This document shows, piece by piece, positions 24,996 to 33,794 of a DNA stretch of 64,000 nucleotides. Positions within the stretch are counted from its first letter, which is position 1, and the number at the start of each line of letters is the position of its first letter. The notes under the pieces are model-generated. The model saw only the letters and a program-made list of their open reading frames with translations, was not told the origin of the DNA and made no database searches. Made by a program: the position numbers and the translations under genes. The DNA comes from Pseudolachnospira sp051055405 (GTDB lineage Bacteria; Bacillota; Clostridia; Lachnospirales; Lachnospiraceae), in contig NZ_CP167068.1 in the NCBI RefSeq assembly GCF_051055405.1, positions 1,674,001 to 1,738,000 of the forward strand, in the 5' to 3' direction.

Positions 24996-26321
24996 TTAGG
25001 CTTCCTTCGCCATAATCTCCAGAGCTTCCTCTGCTTGGCGGATGCAATAACGAATATCTTCTTCCGTATGCGCCGGGCTGATGCACAGGCGGCTGTTGTG
25101 AAGAATTCCTCTCTCCTTCATCAATCCCATGAAACGGCCATGCTTCTTAAAGTCTGCATGAGCCAAAGCATCCTTGTGATTGATAATCTTTTCTTTTTCC
25201 GTAAATACCGGGAAAAGCGCGCCCGGTACGCCTTGGACGATCATCGAAACACCGGCTTTTTTCGCCGCTGCAAGCAAACCTTCCTTTAACATATCCGTCA
25301 TCCGGCGAATCTCACGGAACGCCTCTCCATCATTGGCATAGAGCTGACGAATGGTCTCCAGAATCGCCGCGGCTGCCAGCGGATGTCCATTATAAGTCCC
25401 TACGCCCAATACTCTCGTATCGGCAAGTACATTCATGATTTCCTTTTTCCCTGTATACAATGCAACGGGGAAGCCGCCTCCTACTGCTTTTGCAAAGGTG
25501 CTCATATCCGGAACTACGCCGTAATACTCCGCAGCGCCGCCGGGAGCTACCCGGAAACCAGTCAAAGTTTCGTCATAGATCATCACCACATGGTACTGAT
25601 CGCAAAGTTCCCGAACCCCCTGCATATAGCCCGGTTCTGCAACACAACCGTTCATATTCAACGCCGACGGTTCCATCACAACGCAGGCGATTTCATCGCC
25701 ATGCTTTTGGAATAGTTCCCTCATTCCTTCCAGATCATTGAACTCGATCAGAAAGCAATCATCCAAAGCATGGGCCGCCCGCCCTTCCGTATAGCACATA
25801 TCGCTGTAATAATCCTTCGGGTCAATCGCATCGCTGGCAATCGGGTCAGACTCATTTTCTGTCATTCCTCCCAGTACATAATCCAAACCGCCGTTATACT
25901 GACCTTTGAACTTTACATACATGTTCTTGCCGGTGTAGGCTCTTGCCACGCGGACCGCATTGAACACTGCGTCTGCGCCGGAAACCGCAAAGCGAACCAG
26001 CTCCGCTGCAGGCATGATCTCTTGAATCTTCTCCGCCGCCTCGATCTGGATCAGGCTGTCCCCATTGGTATACAGTAAGTCAATTTCCCGTTTCAGCGCT
26101 TCTTTGTATTCCTGATTGCTGTGACCAAGAATTGCTGGGCCGGCAGAAAGAGAAAAATCATAGTATACATTTCCATCAAAGTCTGTAATATGGCAGCCTT
26201 CCGCACTTTTCACAAAGACAGGCGCACTATACTTTTCCTTTTTAAAATTAGACAGTACGCCACCGGCAATGCACCGATAGGCTCTCTCGAAGATTTCATT
26301 ATTTTTCGTGTGGTCAAACAT
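24996..26321 (-). CDS. Class III PLP-dependent aminotransferase (HemL-like, non-heme)
   Basis: 441 residues. The fold-type I class III motifs are present: VSGADAVFNAVRVARA (about 113-128), YDETLTGFR with cofactor Asp250, and PLP-binding Lys278 in TFAKAVGGGFP. It resembles glutamate-1-semialdehyde mutase, but a proper hemL exists at 46,185 and this gene closes a TRAP transporter operon (16 nt after the binding-protein gene). It therefore probably transaminates or isomerises the imported compound, an amino acid, amine or keto acid. AGGAGG precedes the ATG. Confidence 0.85.
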   Translation of the reverse strand: MFDHTKNNEIFERAYRCIAGGVLSNFKKEKYSAPVFVKSAEGCHITDFDGNVYYDFSLSAGPAILGHSNQEYKEALKREIDLLYTNGDSLIQIEAAEKIQEIMPAAELVRFAVSGADAVFNAVRVARAYTGKNMYVKFKGQYNGGLDYVLGGMTENESDPIASDAIDPKDYYSDMCYTEGRAAHALDDCFLIEFNDLEGMRELFQKHGDEIACVVMEPSALNMNGCVAEPGYMQGVRELCDQYHVVMIYDETLTGFRVAPGGAAEYYGVVPDMSTFAKAVGGGFPVALYTGKKEIMNVLADTRVLGVGTYNGHPLAAAAILETIRQLYANDGEAFREIRRMTDMLKEGLLAAAKKAGVSMIVQGVPGALFPVFTEKEKIINHKDALAHADFKKHGRFMGLMKERGILHNSRLCISPAHTEEDIRYCIRQAEEALEIMAKEA

Positions 26322-26337
26322 GGCATGTTTCCTCCTA

Positions 26338-27441
26338 TTATTTTCCTGCTGCGCTCAGCATCAGATTCATCATATCCTCACCGATCTGATCCTTGATCAT
26401 ATCATAAACCGACTGAGTGGCGTCTTTCAAAGAAGCCAGCGCCTCGTCGGAAAGCGTTACCACTTCTACTCCCTGCGTTTTCAGGAATTCCAACTGTTCC
26501 GCATTCTGCTTATCGGAAAGCTCTCTGGTATACTCCGTAGCCGCCGTTCCCGCTTCCTCTACAACTTTTTGCAAATCTTCCGGAAGATCGCTGTAAATGT
26601 CTCCACTCATCAGGCAAACACAGGCGTGAGGCAGGTGATTCGTCTGAATCACATATTTCTGCTGCTCATAGAACTTCGAGGAAACCAAAACTTCGATGGG
26701 ATTTTCCTGGGCGTCGATGGTCTTTTGCTGCAGTCCGATATAAACTTCGCCAAATGCCATCGGAGTCGGATTTGCTCCGTAAGCCTGCCAGATCGCAATA
26801 TGATTGGAATTCTTCATCGTACGAATCTTAATTCCTTTCATGTCATCCAGCTTTTCCACCTTAATATTGGAGCTCATGACACGGAAACCAGAGTCGGCGA
26901 TACCCAACAATTTAAAGCCGCCCTTGTCATAGATCTCATTCAGTTTCGTTACAAATTCCGTATTATCAAAGAGCGCCCGGAACTGGCTGATATCGGTAAA
27001 CAGGTTCGGCAGGTCAAACATCGCAAGCTCCGGCATAAAATTCACCTGGGGAGCTGTGGTGCTAAGGACAACGGCAAGAGAACCATCCGCACAGCTCTGA
27101 AGGGCTTCATCGTCGCCGCCCAAAGTTCCATTGGTGTAAACAGTCGCGGAAATTCTACCCTCGCTGCGGGTTTCCAATTCCTCTTTCAGTTTCTGGGCAT
27201 ATTTCGAAATCGTTTCATCGTCGCTGGCATCCACAGAGATATTAAAATTATACTCCGCCTCGCCGCTTGGAGCCTTTGCCTCGGTTTCCGCACCAGTGGT
27301 TCCAGCGGCCGCCTCAGTTTTATCCGCGCTGGTTCCCGCTGGCGCCGTGGTCGCATTCGAAGAACCGCTCCCGCAGGCTGTCAAAGAAAACACCATCGTC
27401 ACAGCCAACATCGTTACCATCATGTTTCTAAGCTTCTTCAT
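26338..27441 (-). CDS. dctP: TRAP transporter substrate-binding protein, DctP family
   Basis: 367 residues. The lipoprotein signal MKKLRNMMVTMLAVTMVFSL-TAC is followed by a Ser/Thr/Ala linker, then the periplasmic-type binding domain with typical DctP text (SKYAQKLKEELE, GIKIRTMKNSNH, AFGEVYIGLQQKTIDAQENP). The conserved arginine in GIKIRTM normally binds a substrate carboxylate, so an organic acid or amino acid is expected. ATG 27,441 is chosen for AAGGAGG upstream and the signal peptide; an in-frame ATG at 27,516 would spoil it. It works with DctQ and DctM and with the adjoining aminotransferase. Confidence 0.93.
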   Translation of the reverse strand: MKKLRNMMVTMLAVTMVFSLTACGSGSSNATTAPAGTSADKTEAAAGTTGAETEAKAPSGEAEYNFNISVDASDDETISKYAQKLKEELETRSEGRISATVYTNGTLGGDDEALQSCADGSLAVVLSTTAPQVNFMPELAMFDLPNLFTDISQFRALFDNTEFVTKLNEIYDKGGFKLLGIADSGFRVMSSNIKVEKLDDMKGIKIRTMKNSNHIAIWQAYGANPTPMAFGEVYIGLQQKTIDAQENPIEVLVSSKFYEQQKYVIQTNHLPHACVCLMSGDIYSDLPEDLQKVVEEAGTAATEYTRELSDKQNAEQLEFLKTQGVEVVTLSDEALASLKDATQSVYDMIKDQIGEDMMNLMLSAAGK

Positions 27442-27475
27442 AAATATCCTCCTTTTTCCGCATTTCGCGGGTATA

Positions 27476-28762
27476 TTATAATAGACAGGTACTAAGCGCT
27501 GGTACGAAAGTAACAACCATCAACGCCACCAAGAAAAACAGCAGGAAAGGAATCGCTTTCTTTGCAATTGCTAAAACCTCTACGCCGGTGACAGAGCTTG
27601 CAATAAATAGATTTGTGCCAATCGGAGGCGTCACAAAGCCAATTGCCAAATTTACCACTACAATGATTCCAAAATGAACGCCGTTCACCCCAAGAGCCGT
27701 CACGATCGGCGCCAGAATCGGCGCTACGATAACAATCGCAGGAGTGGTATCCATCACCATTCCTAAGAACAGCAGGAAAATATTAATGGCTAACAGTACT
27801 GTGATTTTGGAGCCAAAGGTGTCTCCGATCCAAAGTCCCAGACTCTGAGGTACCTGCAGCAGCGCTAAGACTCTGGCAAATGCCGAAGCAGTCGCCAAGA
27901 TAAACAACGCCGGCAGACAGTAAGACACACTTTCTTTTAAAACAGGAACGATATCTTTTACACTCATGGTCCTGTAAACACAAAGGCTGACAATCAAAGC
28001 GTAGAATACCGAGATAACCGCCGCTTCTGTGGGAGTCGCCAAACCACCGTAGATGGAGCCCAAAATGATGACCGGCGTCAACAGCGCCCAGAAACTTTGC
28101 ATAAAGACTTTTCCCAGTCCCTTGGAGCGAATCTTATCCACCGTCTCGCTGATCTTTTCCCGATCTTCTCCGTGTTTTCGGCAGTAATAATATGTATAAA
28201 TCATCAGACATGCCGCGATCAGAATACCCGGTAAAATTCCTCCGATAAACATATCGCCCACCGACTCGCCGGCTACCGTCGCATAGACAATCATCGGAAT
28301 GCTGGGAGGAATGATAACCCCCAATCCACCGGCAACCGCTACCAATGCGGTACAAAATACTTTGTCATAATTTAACGCTACCAAAATCGGAATCGTCATA
28401 CTGCCTACTGCCGCTACCGTCGCCGTGGCGGAACCGGACAATGCGCCAAAAAACAGACAAGTGATAATAACCGCGCAGGGCAATCCCGCTCTTTTTTTAC
28501 CGATAAAATATGAAATAAAATCAAATAGCTTTTTGGATATCTCTCCCTTTGACATAATGGTTCCAGAGAGAATGAACATCGGAATAGCCAGATAGGGAAC
28601 GCTTTCCAAGCCTGAGATAATCGCCCGGAGCAGATAGACCGGATTCGCGGAAAATGTAGAATCTGCAAGTCCCGGAATGACAGACACGATACCCATGGAA
28701 GTCGCGATAGGTATCGAGATTACGATCAACAAAATAAATAGAACCAGAATCAATATAGACAT
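27476..28762 (-). CDS. dctM: TRAP transporter large permease, DctM family
   Basis: 428 residues, normal length, about twelve or more membrane segments throughout. Typical text includes IPMFILSGTIMSKG, SGSATATVAAVGSMTIPIL, GGVIIPPSIPMIVYA and GFVTPPIGTNLF. It forms the ion-coupled (usually Na+) translocation subunit of a TRAP importer with DctQ and DctP. It starts 12 nt after DctQ and ends 34 nt before the binding-protein gene, all in one operon. Confidence 0.95.
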   Translation of the reverse strand: MSILILVLFILLIVISIPIATSMGIVSVIPGLADSTFSANPVYLLRAIISGLESVPYLAIPMFILSGTIMSKGEISKKLFDFISYFIGKKRAGLPCAVIITCLFFGALSGSATATVAAVGSMTIPILVALNYDKVFCTALVAVAGGLGVIIPPSIPMIVYATVAGESVGDMFIGGILPGILIAACLMIYTYYYCRKHGEDREKISETVDKIRSKGLGKVFMQSFWALLTPVIILGSIYGGLATPTEAAVISVFYALIVSLCVYRTMSVKDIVPVLKESVSYCLPALFILATASAFARVLALLQVPQSLGLWIGDTFGSKITVLLAINIFLLFLGMVMDTTPAIVIVAPILAPIVTALGVNGVHFGIIVVVNLAIGFVTPPIGTNLFIASSVTGVEVLAIAKKAIPFLLFFLVALMVVTFVPALSTCLL

Positions 28763-28774
28763 TCCATTTTCCTC

Positions 28775-29290
28775 CTATCTCTCGTCCTCTTGGGCCTTCT
28801 CGTGAAATCCTTTCGCGTTAAAATAAATATCCTGAACGCTTCGGATTACTGCGAGGGCAAATGCAATCAGCGGTGCAATCTGGATAAAATACATTGGCAG
28901 GTGAAGCGCTGCGCTGACCTGTCCGCTCCGGATCGCTTTTCCAAGCAATTGCCAGGCCGGAATACACAAAAAGCCGTAGAACACAATGGAAATGACATCT
29001 TCCAAGATGTGGAAGATCCGTCTCACCTTAATGGGAAACAGATTGATCAACATTTCCACTTTGATAGAAGAATTTTTACGGATACAGTAACTGAGGCTAA
29101 TCATGCCCATCCAGATCAGCATATACACGCAAATCTCTTCCGGCCAGGACAGCGAGGAATTAAATACGTATCTTGCGCACACCTGCATCCCCATGAAAAT
29201 TGCGATCAATACCATAACCACCATCGCAATCTTCTCTTCAAAACCTTCATCCAGTGCCCTCAGAAATGCTTTCCATCCCTTTTTCTTCAC
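28775..29290 (-). CDS. dctQ: TRAP transporter small permease, DctQ family
   Basis: 171 residues with four membrane helices and the family's SWPEEICVYMLIWMGM motif (about 49-64). It is the small membrane subunit that associates with DctM. The start codon is GTG, supported by AGGAGG 9 nt upstream. First gene of the TRAP-aminotransferase operon, whose promoter lies about 140 nt upstream. Confidence 0.92.
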   Translation of the reverse strand: MKKKGWKAFLRALDEGFEEKIAMVVMVLIAIFMGMQVCARYVFNSSLSWPEEICVYMLIWMGMISLSYCIRKNSSIKVEMLINLFPIKVRRIFHILEDVISIVFYGFLCIPAWQLLGKAIRSGQVSAALHLPMYFIQIAPLIAFALAVIRSVQDIYFNAKGFHEKAQEDER

Positions 29291-29427
29291 TTTCTAGAAC
29301 CTCCTTTTCTCTGCTTTTTTCTGTTTTGGCTTGGTTTCAAGGATTTCGGTTATTTGTTCAGCAGCCGGCTATCGTTTGTAAACCGGCGCATATCATTTCT
29401 GTTTTCTATCAATTACTGGTTGTTGAT

Positions 29428-29456
29428 ATTTTATTACATGTATACATGTTTGTCAA
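29428..29456 (-). promoter_or_regulatory. TRAP operon promoter with palindromic operator in the spacer
   Basis: TTGACA (29,451-29,456) and TAAAAT (29,428-29,433) have a 17-nt spacer that contains the perfect 14-bp palindrome ACATGTATACATGT (29,436-29,449). Short palindromes centred on GTATAC are common sites for GntR-family repressors, and a FadR-type GntR gene lies at 33,795. Repression by that protein is inferred. Confidence 0.75.
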
Positions 29457-29686
29457 TAACTTTTTGGTTGTCTTTCTTGTTTTTAAATCAAGCTTTTGTA
29501 TAGAATGTTTTTCTAGGTATTTTATTATTTATTTTTTGATTTTCTATTACTTTTATTTTCATTTTCATCTTTCTCCCATCTTTTTCCATCTGCCCAATTT
29601 TAAGCCCTAGATGTATTCATCTATTCTTTCTGCATTGTAGATATATACATCTTCCATTTATTACGAACCGTTGTATATTTTATAGG

Positions 29687-29799
29687 ATGATGCTAAAGCC
29701 CGCTGATACATTGCTTGCAGATACCCCGCAGAAACCAAACAACAGGCACAGGGCATAACGGAACGGCTAAAGGATAGAGTGGACAGGAGAAATAGATAA
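29687..29799 (+). pseudogene. Possible frameshifted C-terminal coding remnant
   Basis: Two overlapping plus-strand frames join by a -1 shift into one hydrophilic tail. The first (29,687-29,758) ends LLADTPQKPNNRHRA; the second ends QGITERLKDRVDRRNR at a stop at 29,797-29,799. The basic, charged composition suits the end of a DNA-associated protein such as a mobile-element gene, but no family was recognised. It may instead be chance. Confidence 0.3.
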
Positions 29800-29859
29800 T
29801 ATAAGGGCTTGTGCGAGGGAAATTGTGAACAGAGAAATTATTTTTATATAATCAGAATT

Positions 29860-29888
29860 GGCGGCAAGGAATATCATTCTTTGCCGCC
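29860..29888 (-). terminator. Terminator-like hairpin after the MocR gene
   Basis: A 13-bp stem (GGCGGCAAGGAAT / ATTCTTTGCCGCC, one G-U pair, 3-nt loop), 15 nt after the MocR stop. The downstream minus-strand sequence is A+T-rich but lacks a clean U run. Confidence 0.55.
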
Positions 29889-29903
29889 TTTCGAAGGTAG
29901 TAA

Positions 29904-31307
29904 CTATATTATGAAATTAGCTTGTGAAATATATTGCTGATTCTTATTCAGCAAATGTTTTAGGATTTTCAGTCCTGTTTCCAATTGTTGTAAGGAATCA
30001 GGGGAACAAGTTGCAATTCTTATAGCTGTGGATTCAGATTTGCCAACGGTAAAACGGTCAGAACAGAAGATATGAATGCCATTGTCCTTTGCCTGCATTT
30101 CCAACTGATAACCGTTATAATGGGCAGGCAGGGGCAGCCATTGGAAGAAGCTGTATTCATTCGGGCAGAGGCTGTCTGGAAAGTATTTTTTATATATCTT
30201 GTTCCTTTCTTTTGCCTGTCTTTTTTTCTGCCCTATGATTCTGTCTGCATTGCCGCTTGCAATTAATTCGCTTATAATTTCTGCGTTAAGCAGCGGTATT
30301 TTTAAATTTACATTATTAGCCGTTTCCAGAAAGATTTGTCTTAAGCAATCAGGGATAACCATATATGCGCATCTTAAGCCTGCTGAAAGTGATTTTGACA
30401 GGCTGTGCAGGTAAATAGTGTTATCTGGTATCAATGTCTGAATCGGTTCCCCTGTATCATTTGCAATAAATCCATAAGCGTCATCTTCCATTAAAATCAG
30501 ATGGTATTGCTGTATGAGACTGGCAATTCTCCTTTTTCGTTCCATTGACATGACAGTTCCTGTCGGATTATTGCAGGACGGCATGAGGAAGATTCCTTTT
30601 ATATCCATTATCCTGCACTGCTTTTCCATTAGGTCGGGTATCATTCCATCCTTATCTGCGGCTACTGATATCAACTGGATATTGAACTGTCTGGCTAAGC
30701 CGATAAAATTGGAATAAGTATAAGAATCAGTCAGGATTTTATCTCCAGAGCGGAAAAGAGCCAAAAATACAATTGTCAGGGCATTTTGTGTTCCTGCCGT
30801 TAGCATGATGTTTTCAGGCTTTGTTTCTATATGGAAAGATTTTAGCCATTTTATAGCGGTCTGTTTGTGCTTGTAAGATTCTGATATGCTGTCAAATTCA
30901 AAAAGATACTGGGCAGTATTGCGTTGTATGGTTTTTTGCGCAATATCAGCGACAATCTTATTATACTGGTAAAAAGGTCTGATTATGCCCAGTTCTACGC
31001 ACCTATTATCTGCTTTATGTAAAGAAGGAATGGCGGCATTGGGGGATACAAATGTGCCTTGCCCTATATTGGCATAGATTAACCCTTTATTTTCACAAAT
31101 CTTGAATGCACGGGTTATTGTGCTTAGGTTCAAATCAAGAAAGTCTGCTAATTCTCTTTGGGGCGGCAGTTTTGTATTTCCAGCCAGTTTGCCGCTTTGG
31201 ATATCCTGTTCCAAAAGTTCCGCAATAGATATATAAATTGGTGATTTTAATTTTTCTTTATCGGGTATCCATGACATTGGGTAATTTTCAAAAGAATTAA
31301 CTGGCAA
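29904..31307 (-). CDS. MocR-type regulator: GntR helix-turn-helix fused to aminotransferase domain
   Basis: About 467 residues from a TTG start at 31,307, chosen because GGAGGG lies 7 nt upstream; the ATG at 31,277 (MSWIPDKEKLKSPIY) is the alternative. Longer in-frame starts would run through the promoter. An N-terminal winged helix-turn-helix (IYISIAELLEQDIQSGKL...LPPQRELADFLDLNLSTITRAF) is followed by a class I aminotransferase-like domain with CNNPTGTVMS and the PLP-lysine segment LHSLSKSLSAGLRCAY. Such proteins are PLP-sensing regulators. It is divergent from a MATE exporter, which it probably controls from the operators in between. Codon use is more A+T-rich than the flanking genes. Confidence 0.9.
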   Translation of the reverse strand: MPVNSFENYPMSWIPDKEKLKSPIYISIAELLEQDIQSGKLAGNTKLPPQRELADFLDLNLSTITRAFKICENKGLIYANIGQGTFVSPNAAIPSLHKADNRCVELGIIRPFYQYNKIVADIAQKTIQRNTAQYLFEFDSISESYKHKQTAIKWLKSFHIETKPENIMLTAGTQNALTIVFLALFRSGDKILTDSYTYSNFIGLARQFNIQLISVAADKDGMIPDLMEKQCRIMDIKGIFLMPSCNNPTGTVMSMERKRRIASLIQQYHLILMEDDAYGFIANDTGEPIQTLIPDNTIYLHSLSKSLSAGLRCAYMVIPDCLRQIFLETANNVNLKIPLLNAEIISELIASGNADRIIGQKKRQAKERNKIYKKYFPDSLCPNEYSFFQWLPLPAHYNGYQLEMQAKDNGIHIFCSDRFTVGKSESTAIRIATCSPDSLQQLETGLKILKHLLNKNQQYISQANFII

Positions 31308-31344
31308 GCTTTTTCCCTCCCTGCTCAAAATTGTCTTGCATACA

Positions 31345-31373
31345 ATGTTAGCATTGAAAACATACAAAGTCAA
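31345..31373 (-). promoter_or_regulatory. Promoter of the MocR gene
   Basis: TTGACT (31,368-31,373) and TAACAT (31,345-31,350) on the minus strand with a 17-nt spacer, about 38 nt before the TTG start. Confidence 0.65.
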
Positions 31374-31375
31374 GA

Positions 31376-31413
31376 ATACAATCTGTATTGTATGTATTGT
31401 GTGCAAACAATAC
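31376..31413. promoter_or_regulatory. Paired operators in the MocR-MATE intergenic region
   Basis: Two adjacent inverted repeats share the ATTGTAT/GTATTGT core: ATACAAT-CTGT-ATTGTAT (31,376-31,393) and GTATTGT-GTGCAA-ACAATAC (31,394-31,413). The first touches the -35 box of the MocR promoter. MocR proteins commonly bind paired repeats between divergent genes to repress themselves and activate the neighbour. No good -35 was seen for the MATE gene, which fits activation. Confidence 0.6.
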
Positions 31414-31458
31414 CATGTAACAAAAAGGGATAAATTATATTAGGAAAGAGGTTACGAA

Positions 31459-32784
31459 ATGAAGGATTTAACGAGAGAACATGAGTTAAAGACAATATTT
31501 TTATTTTCACTGCCAATTTTGGTCGGCAATCTATTCCAGCAACTATATAATCTTGCTGATACAGTTATTGTAGGTAATTTTTTGGGGAAAGAATGTCTGG
31601 CGGCGGTAGGGTTCAGTTTTCAGATCCATTATCTGCTGATTGCCCTTTCTATGGGCATTTCAATGGGGGCAAGCATATTGGTTTCGCGTTATTTTGGCAG
31701 TAAGGACATGGAATCTACGAAAAAAATTATGGATACGGGATTTGCTTTCTGCTTTTGCCTCAGTTTAATAATTGCTGTTTTGGGCATATGTTTTTCCTAT
31801 CGGATTCTGCTTGTCTTCCGGGTGCCGTCCGATTTGCTTGAAGCGGCTGATATATATCTTAAAATTATGTTTATCGGCGTTATCCCCACGTTTGCATATA
31901 ACGCGCTTACAAATATCCTTCGCGGGATGGGGGATTCAAAAACACCTACATATATTTTGATAGTGGCAGCACTTCTGAATATTGTGCTTGATATATTGTT
32001 CATTAAGGCATTCGGAATGGGTGTGGCAGGGGCGGCATTTGCGACTGTGTTATCGCAGCTTTTGTCATTTATCGTTTGTATGGTATATATGAAAATACAT
32101 TATAGCAGCTTATTTATTAATGTATTGCATTTACAGCTTGACAAGACAGAATTAAAAAAGAGCTTGAAGATAGGTACGCCCGCCATGATACAGCAAGTAT
32201 TTGTGAGTGTGGGATTTATGTCATTGCAGTTTCTGATTAATGGGTTTGGCACGGATTGCATGGCGGCATATACTGCCGCATCTAAGGTAGATGCTTTTGC
32301 AGAAATGCCCGCCTTGAACTTAGGGCAGGCTATGACTAATTTTACTGCCCAGAATTTAGGGGCAAAAAGGAAGGACAGGGTGTTGAAAGGCGGGAAATAC
32401 GCATTGGTTATGGGGATTGCAGTATCAGCGTGTATTTCTGTTGTCATTGTAATGTTTCCGTCTGTATTTATGTCAATATTCAACAGGGATACGTCTGTTT
32501 TGGATATTGGTAACAGTTATCTGAAGATTGTGCCTGCCTTTTATATTATCTTTGCAGCCATGCAGGTATTAAACGGATTGCTTTTGGGATATGGAAAATC
32601 ATTTGTGCCGATGATTGCTTCCGTATGTTCCCTGTGCTGTCTTCAAGTGCCTGTTGCTATTCTTTTGTCTGGCACAAAGCTTGGTTATAATGGAATCTGG
32701 ATAGCCGCTCCAATCGGCTGGTTTGGAGGGTTATTAATCCGTGCGATTTATTTTTATCATGTCAGCAAAAAAGAAAACCAATAA
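31459..32784 (+). CDS. MATE family efflux protein, second copy in the window
   Basis: 441 residues, about twelve membrane segments, typical N terminus (LPILVGNLFQQLYNLADTVIVGNFLG) and repeat in the second half. It is more A+T-rich than the exporter at 2,539 and clearly a different subfamily. AAGAGG precedes the ATG by 8 nt. The divergent MocR regulator and the operators between suggest export of a compound sensed through PLP chemistry (an amine or amino compound), but substrate is unknown. Confidence 0.92.
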   Translation: MKDLTREHELKTIFLFSLPILVGNLFQQLYNLADTVIVGNFLGKECLAAVGFSFQIHYLLIALSMGISMGASILVSRYFGSKDMESTKKIMDTGFAFCFCLSLIIAVLGICFSYRILLVFRVPSDLLEAADIYLKIMFIGVIPTFAYNALTNILRGMGDSKTPTYILIVAALLNIVLDILFIKAFGMGVAGAAFATVLSQLLSFIVCMVYMKIHYSSLFINVLHLQLDKTELKKSLKIGTPAMIQQVFVSVGFMSLQFLINGFGTDCMAAYTAASKVDAFAEMPALNLGQAMTNFTAQNLGAKRKDRVLKGGKYALVMGIAVSACISVVIVMFPSVFMSIFNRDTSVLDIGNSYLKIVPAFYIIFAAMQVLNGLLLGYGKSFVPMIASVCSLCCLQVPVAILLSGTKLGYNGIWIAAPIGWFGGLLIRAIYFYHVSKKENQ

Positions 32785-32866
32785 AAATACACATAAAGAA
32801 TTTTACCAAATTTAAATAAATGAGGGACTATCCCATGCTCTCCGTCAAATATCGCCATCTCATTGC

Positions 32867-33772
32867 CTATACATAAATCAATGCCTCAACTTCTGCCTTA
32901 CACGGTATGGATGGCGCCGCCCCTTCCCTGCTTACTGCAATGGCAGCAGCTTTCGCAGCCATATTCATAGAATCCCGTAATGTTTTGCCCGACAACAAAC
33001 TTCCCAAAAAATATCCGGTAAAAGTATCGCCTGCCGCCGTCGTATCCATAACCTCAACCTTATAGATGGGTTGTTCGATATATTCCGTGTGATTCAGGCA
33101 TATGGAGCCCTTTCCCCCCATGGTCAAAATAATCGTGGCATCTTCCCATCGATTTCTTAGCTTCTCTGCCAATTGTTTCCCATCATACGCCTCTGTAAAT
33201 TCCTCTCCCAATATTTGAAATGCTTCGATCTCATTGAGAATGAAATAATCGATCTTATGCAATGGTAAGGCAAAAATTTTTTCATCCATAGGCGAAGGAT
33301 TTAGAACAATTTTCATTCCAATATTTTTCGCCTTTTCCACAATATACGGCAGATGATTGATTTCATTTTGAATCAGCAGATAGTCCGCTTGCGTAAAATG
33401 GGTAAATACATTGTCGATCTGTGCCCGCTCAATGGCCTGATTCGCTCCTCCATATAACAATATACAATTATTGCCCTTGATGTCCTTTTGAATAATTGCA
33501 TTTCCAGTACGAACATCGTCCAATACGCTTACGTATTCTGTATTTACGCCTGCCTTTTCCAATGCCTCTATCAGGAATCTTCCGTCTGTTCCGATTGCGC
33601 CCGCATGATAAACGGATATCCCAGTGCGGGCAAGCGCAATCGACTGATTCAAACCTTTTCCGCCGATATATACATGTAAGGCTTTCGCAGACAATGTTTC
33701 GCCTGGAGACACAAAGTGGTCTACAGAATACACGTAATCAATATTCAACGAACCGAAGGATAATACGCTCAT
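32867..33772 (-). CDS. PfkB/ribokinase family carbohydrate kinase
   Basis: 301 residues. The two PfkB signatures are present: GGKGLNQSIALAR (about 37-49) and DTTAAGDTFTGYFLG (about 243-257), the latter with the catalytic base in AAGDTF. The N-terminal GSLNIDYVYSVDHFVSPGET is ribokinase-like. It phosphorylates a sugar or nucleoside with ATP; the exact sugar is not identifiable. It starts 22 nt behind a GntR regulator gene, so the two form an operon. No sugar transporter adjoins it. Confidence 0.9.
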   Translation of the reverse strand: MSVLSFGSLNIDYVYSVDHFVSPGETLSAKALHVYIGGKGLNQSIALARTGISVYHAGAIGTDGRFLIEALEKAGVNTEYVSVLDDVRTGNAIIQKDIKGNNCILLYGGANQAIERAQIDNVFTHFTQADYLLIQNEINHLPYIVEKAKNIGMKIVLNPSPMDEKIFALPLHKIDYFILNEIEAFQILGEEFTEAYDGKQLAEKLRNRWEDATIILTMGGKGSICLNHTEYIEQPIYKVEVMDTTAAGDTFTGYFLGSLLSGKTLRDSMNMAAKAAAIAVSREGAAPSIPCKAEVEALIYV

Positions 33773-33794
33773 ACCAATTCCCCGCCTGTGTCAA

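Larger units (their letters stand above)
29291..29903. other. 613-bp intergenic region between the TRAP operon and the MocR gene
   Basis: Markedly A+T-rich. It holds the TRAP promoter-operator (29,428-29,456), a short frameshifted coding remnant (29,687-29,799) and a terminator-like hairpin (29,860-29,888). Between 29,457 and 29,686 no gene was recognised, only T-rich sequence. The change in composition begins here and continues to about 32,850. Confidence 0.6.

Noticed and set aside
24996..26321. Second hemL
   Set aside because: Sequence motifs are class III but diverge from HemL, a clear hemL is at 46,185, and the gene belongs to a TRAP operon.
26308..27495. 395-codon plus-strand frame opposite dctP
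   Set aside because: Antisense shadow of a well-conserved DctP with signal peptide and strong ribosome site.
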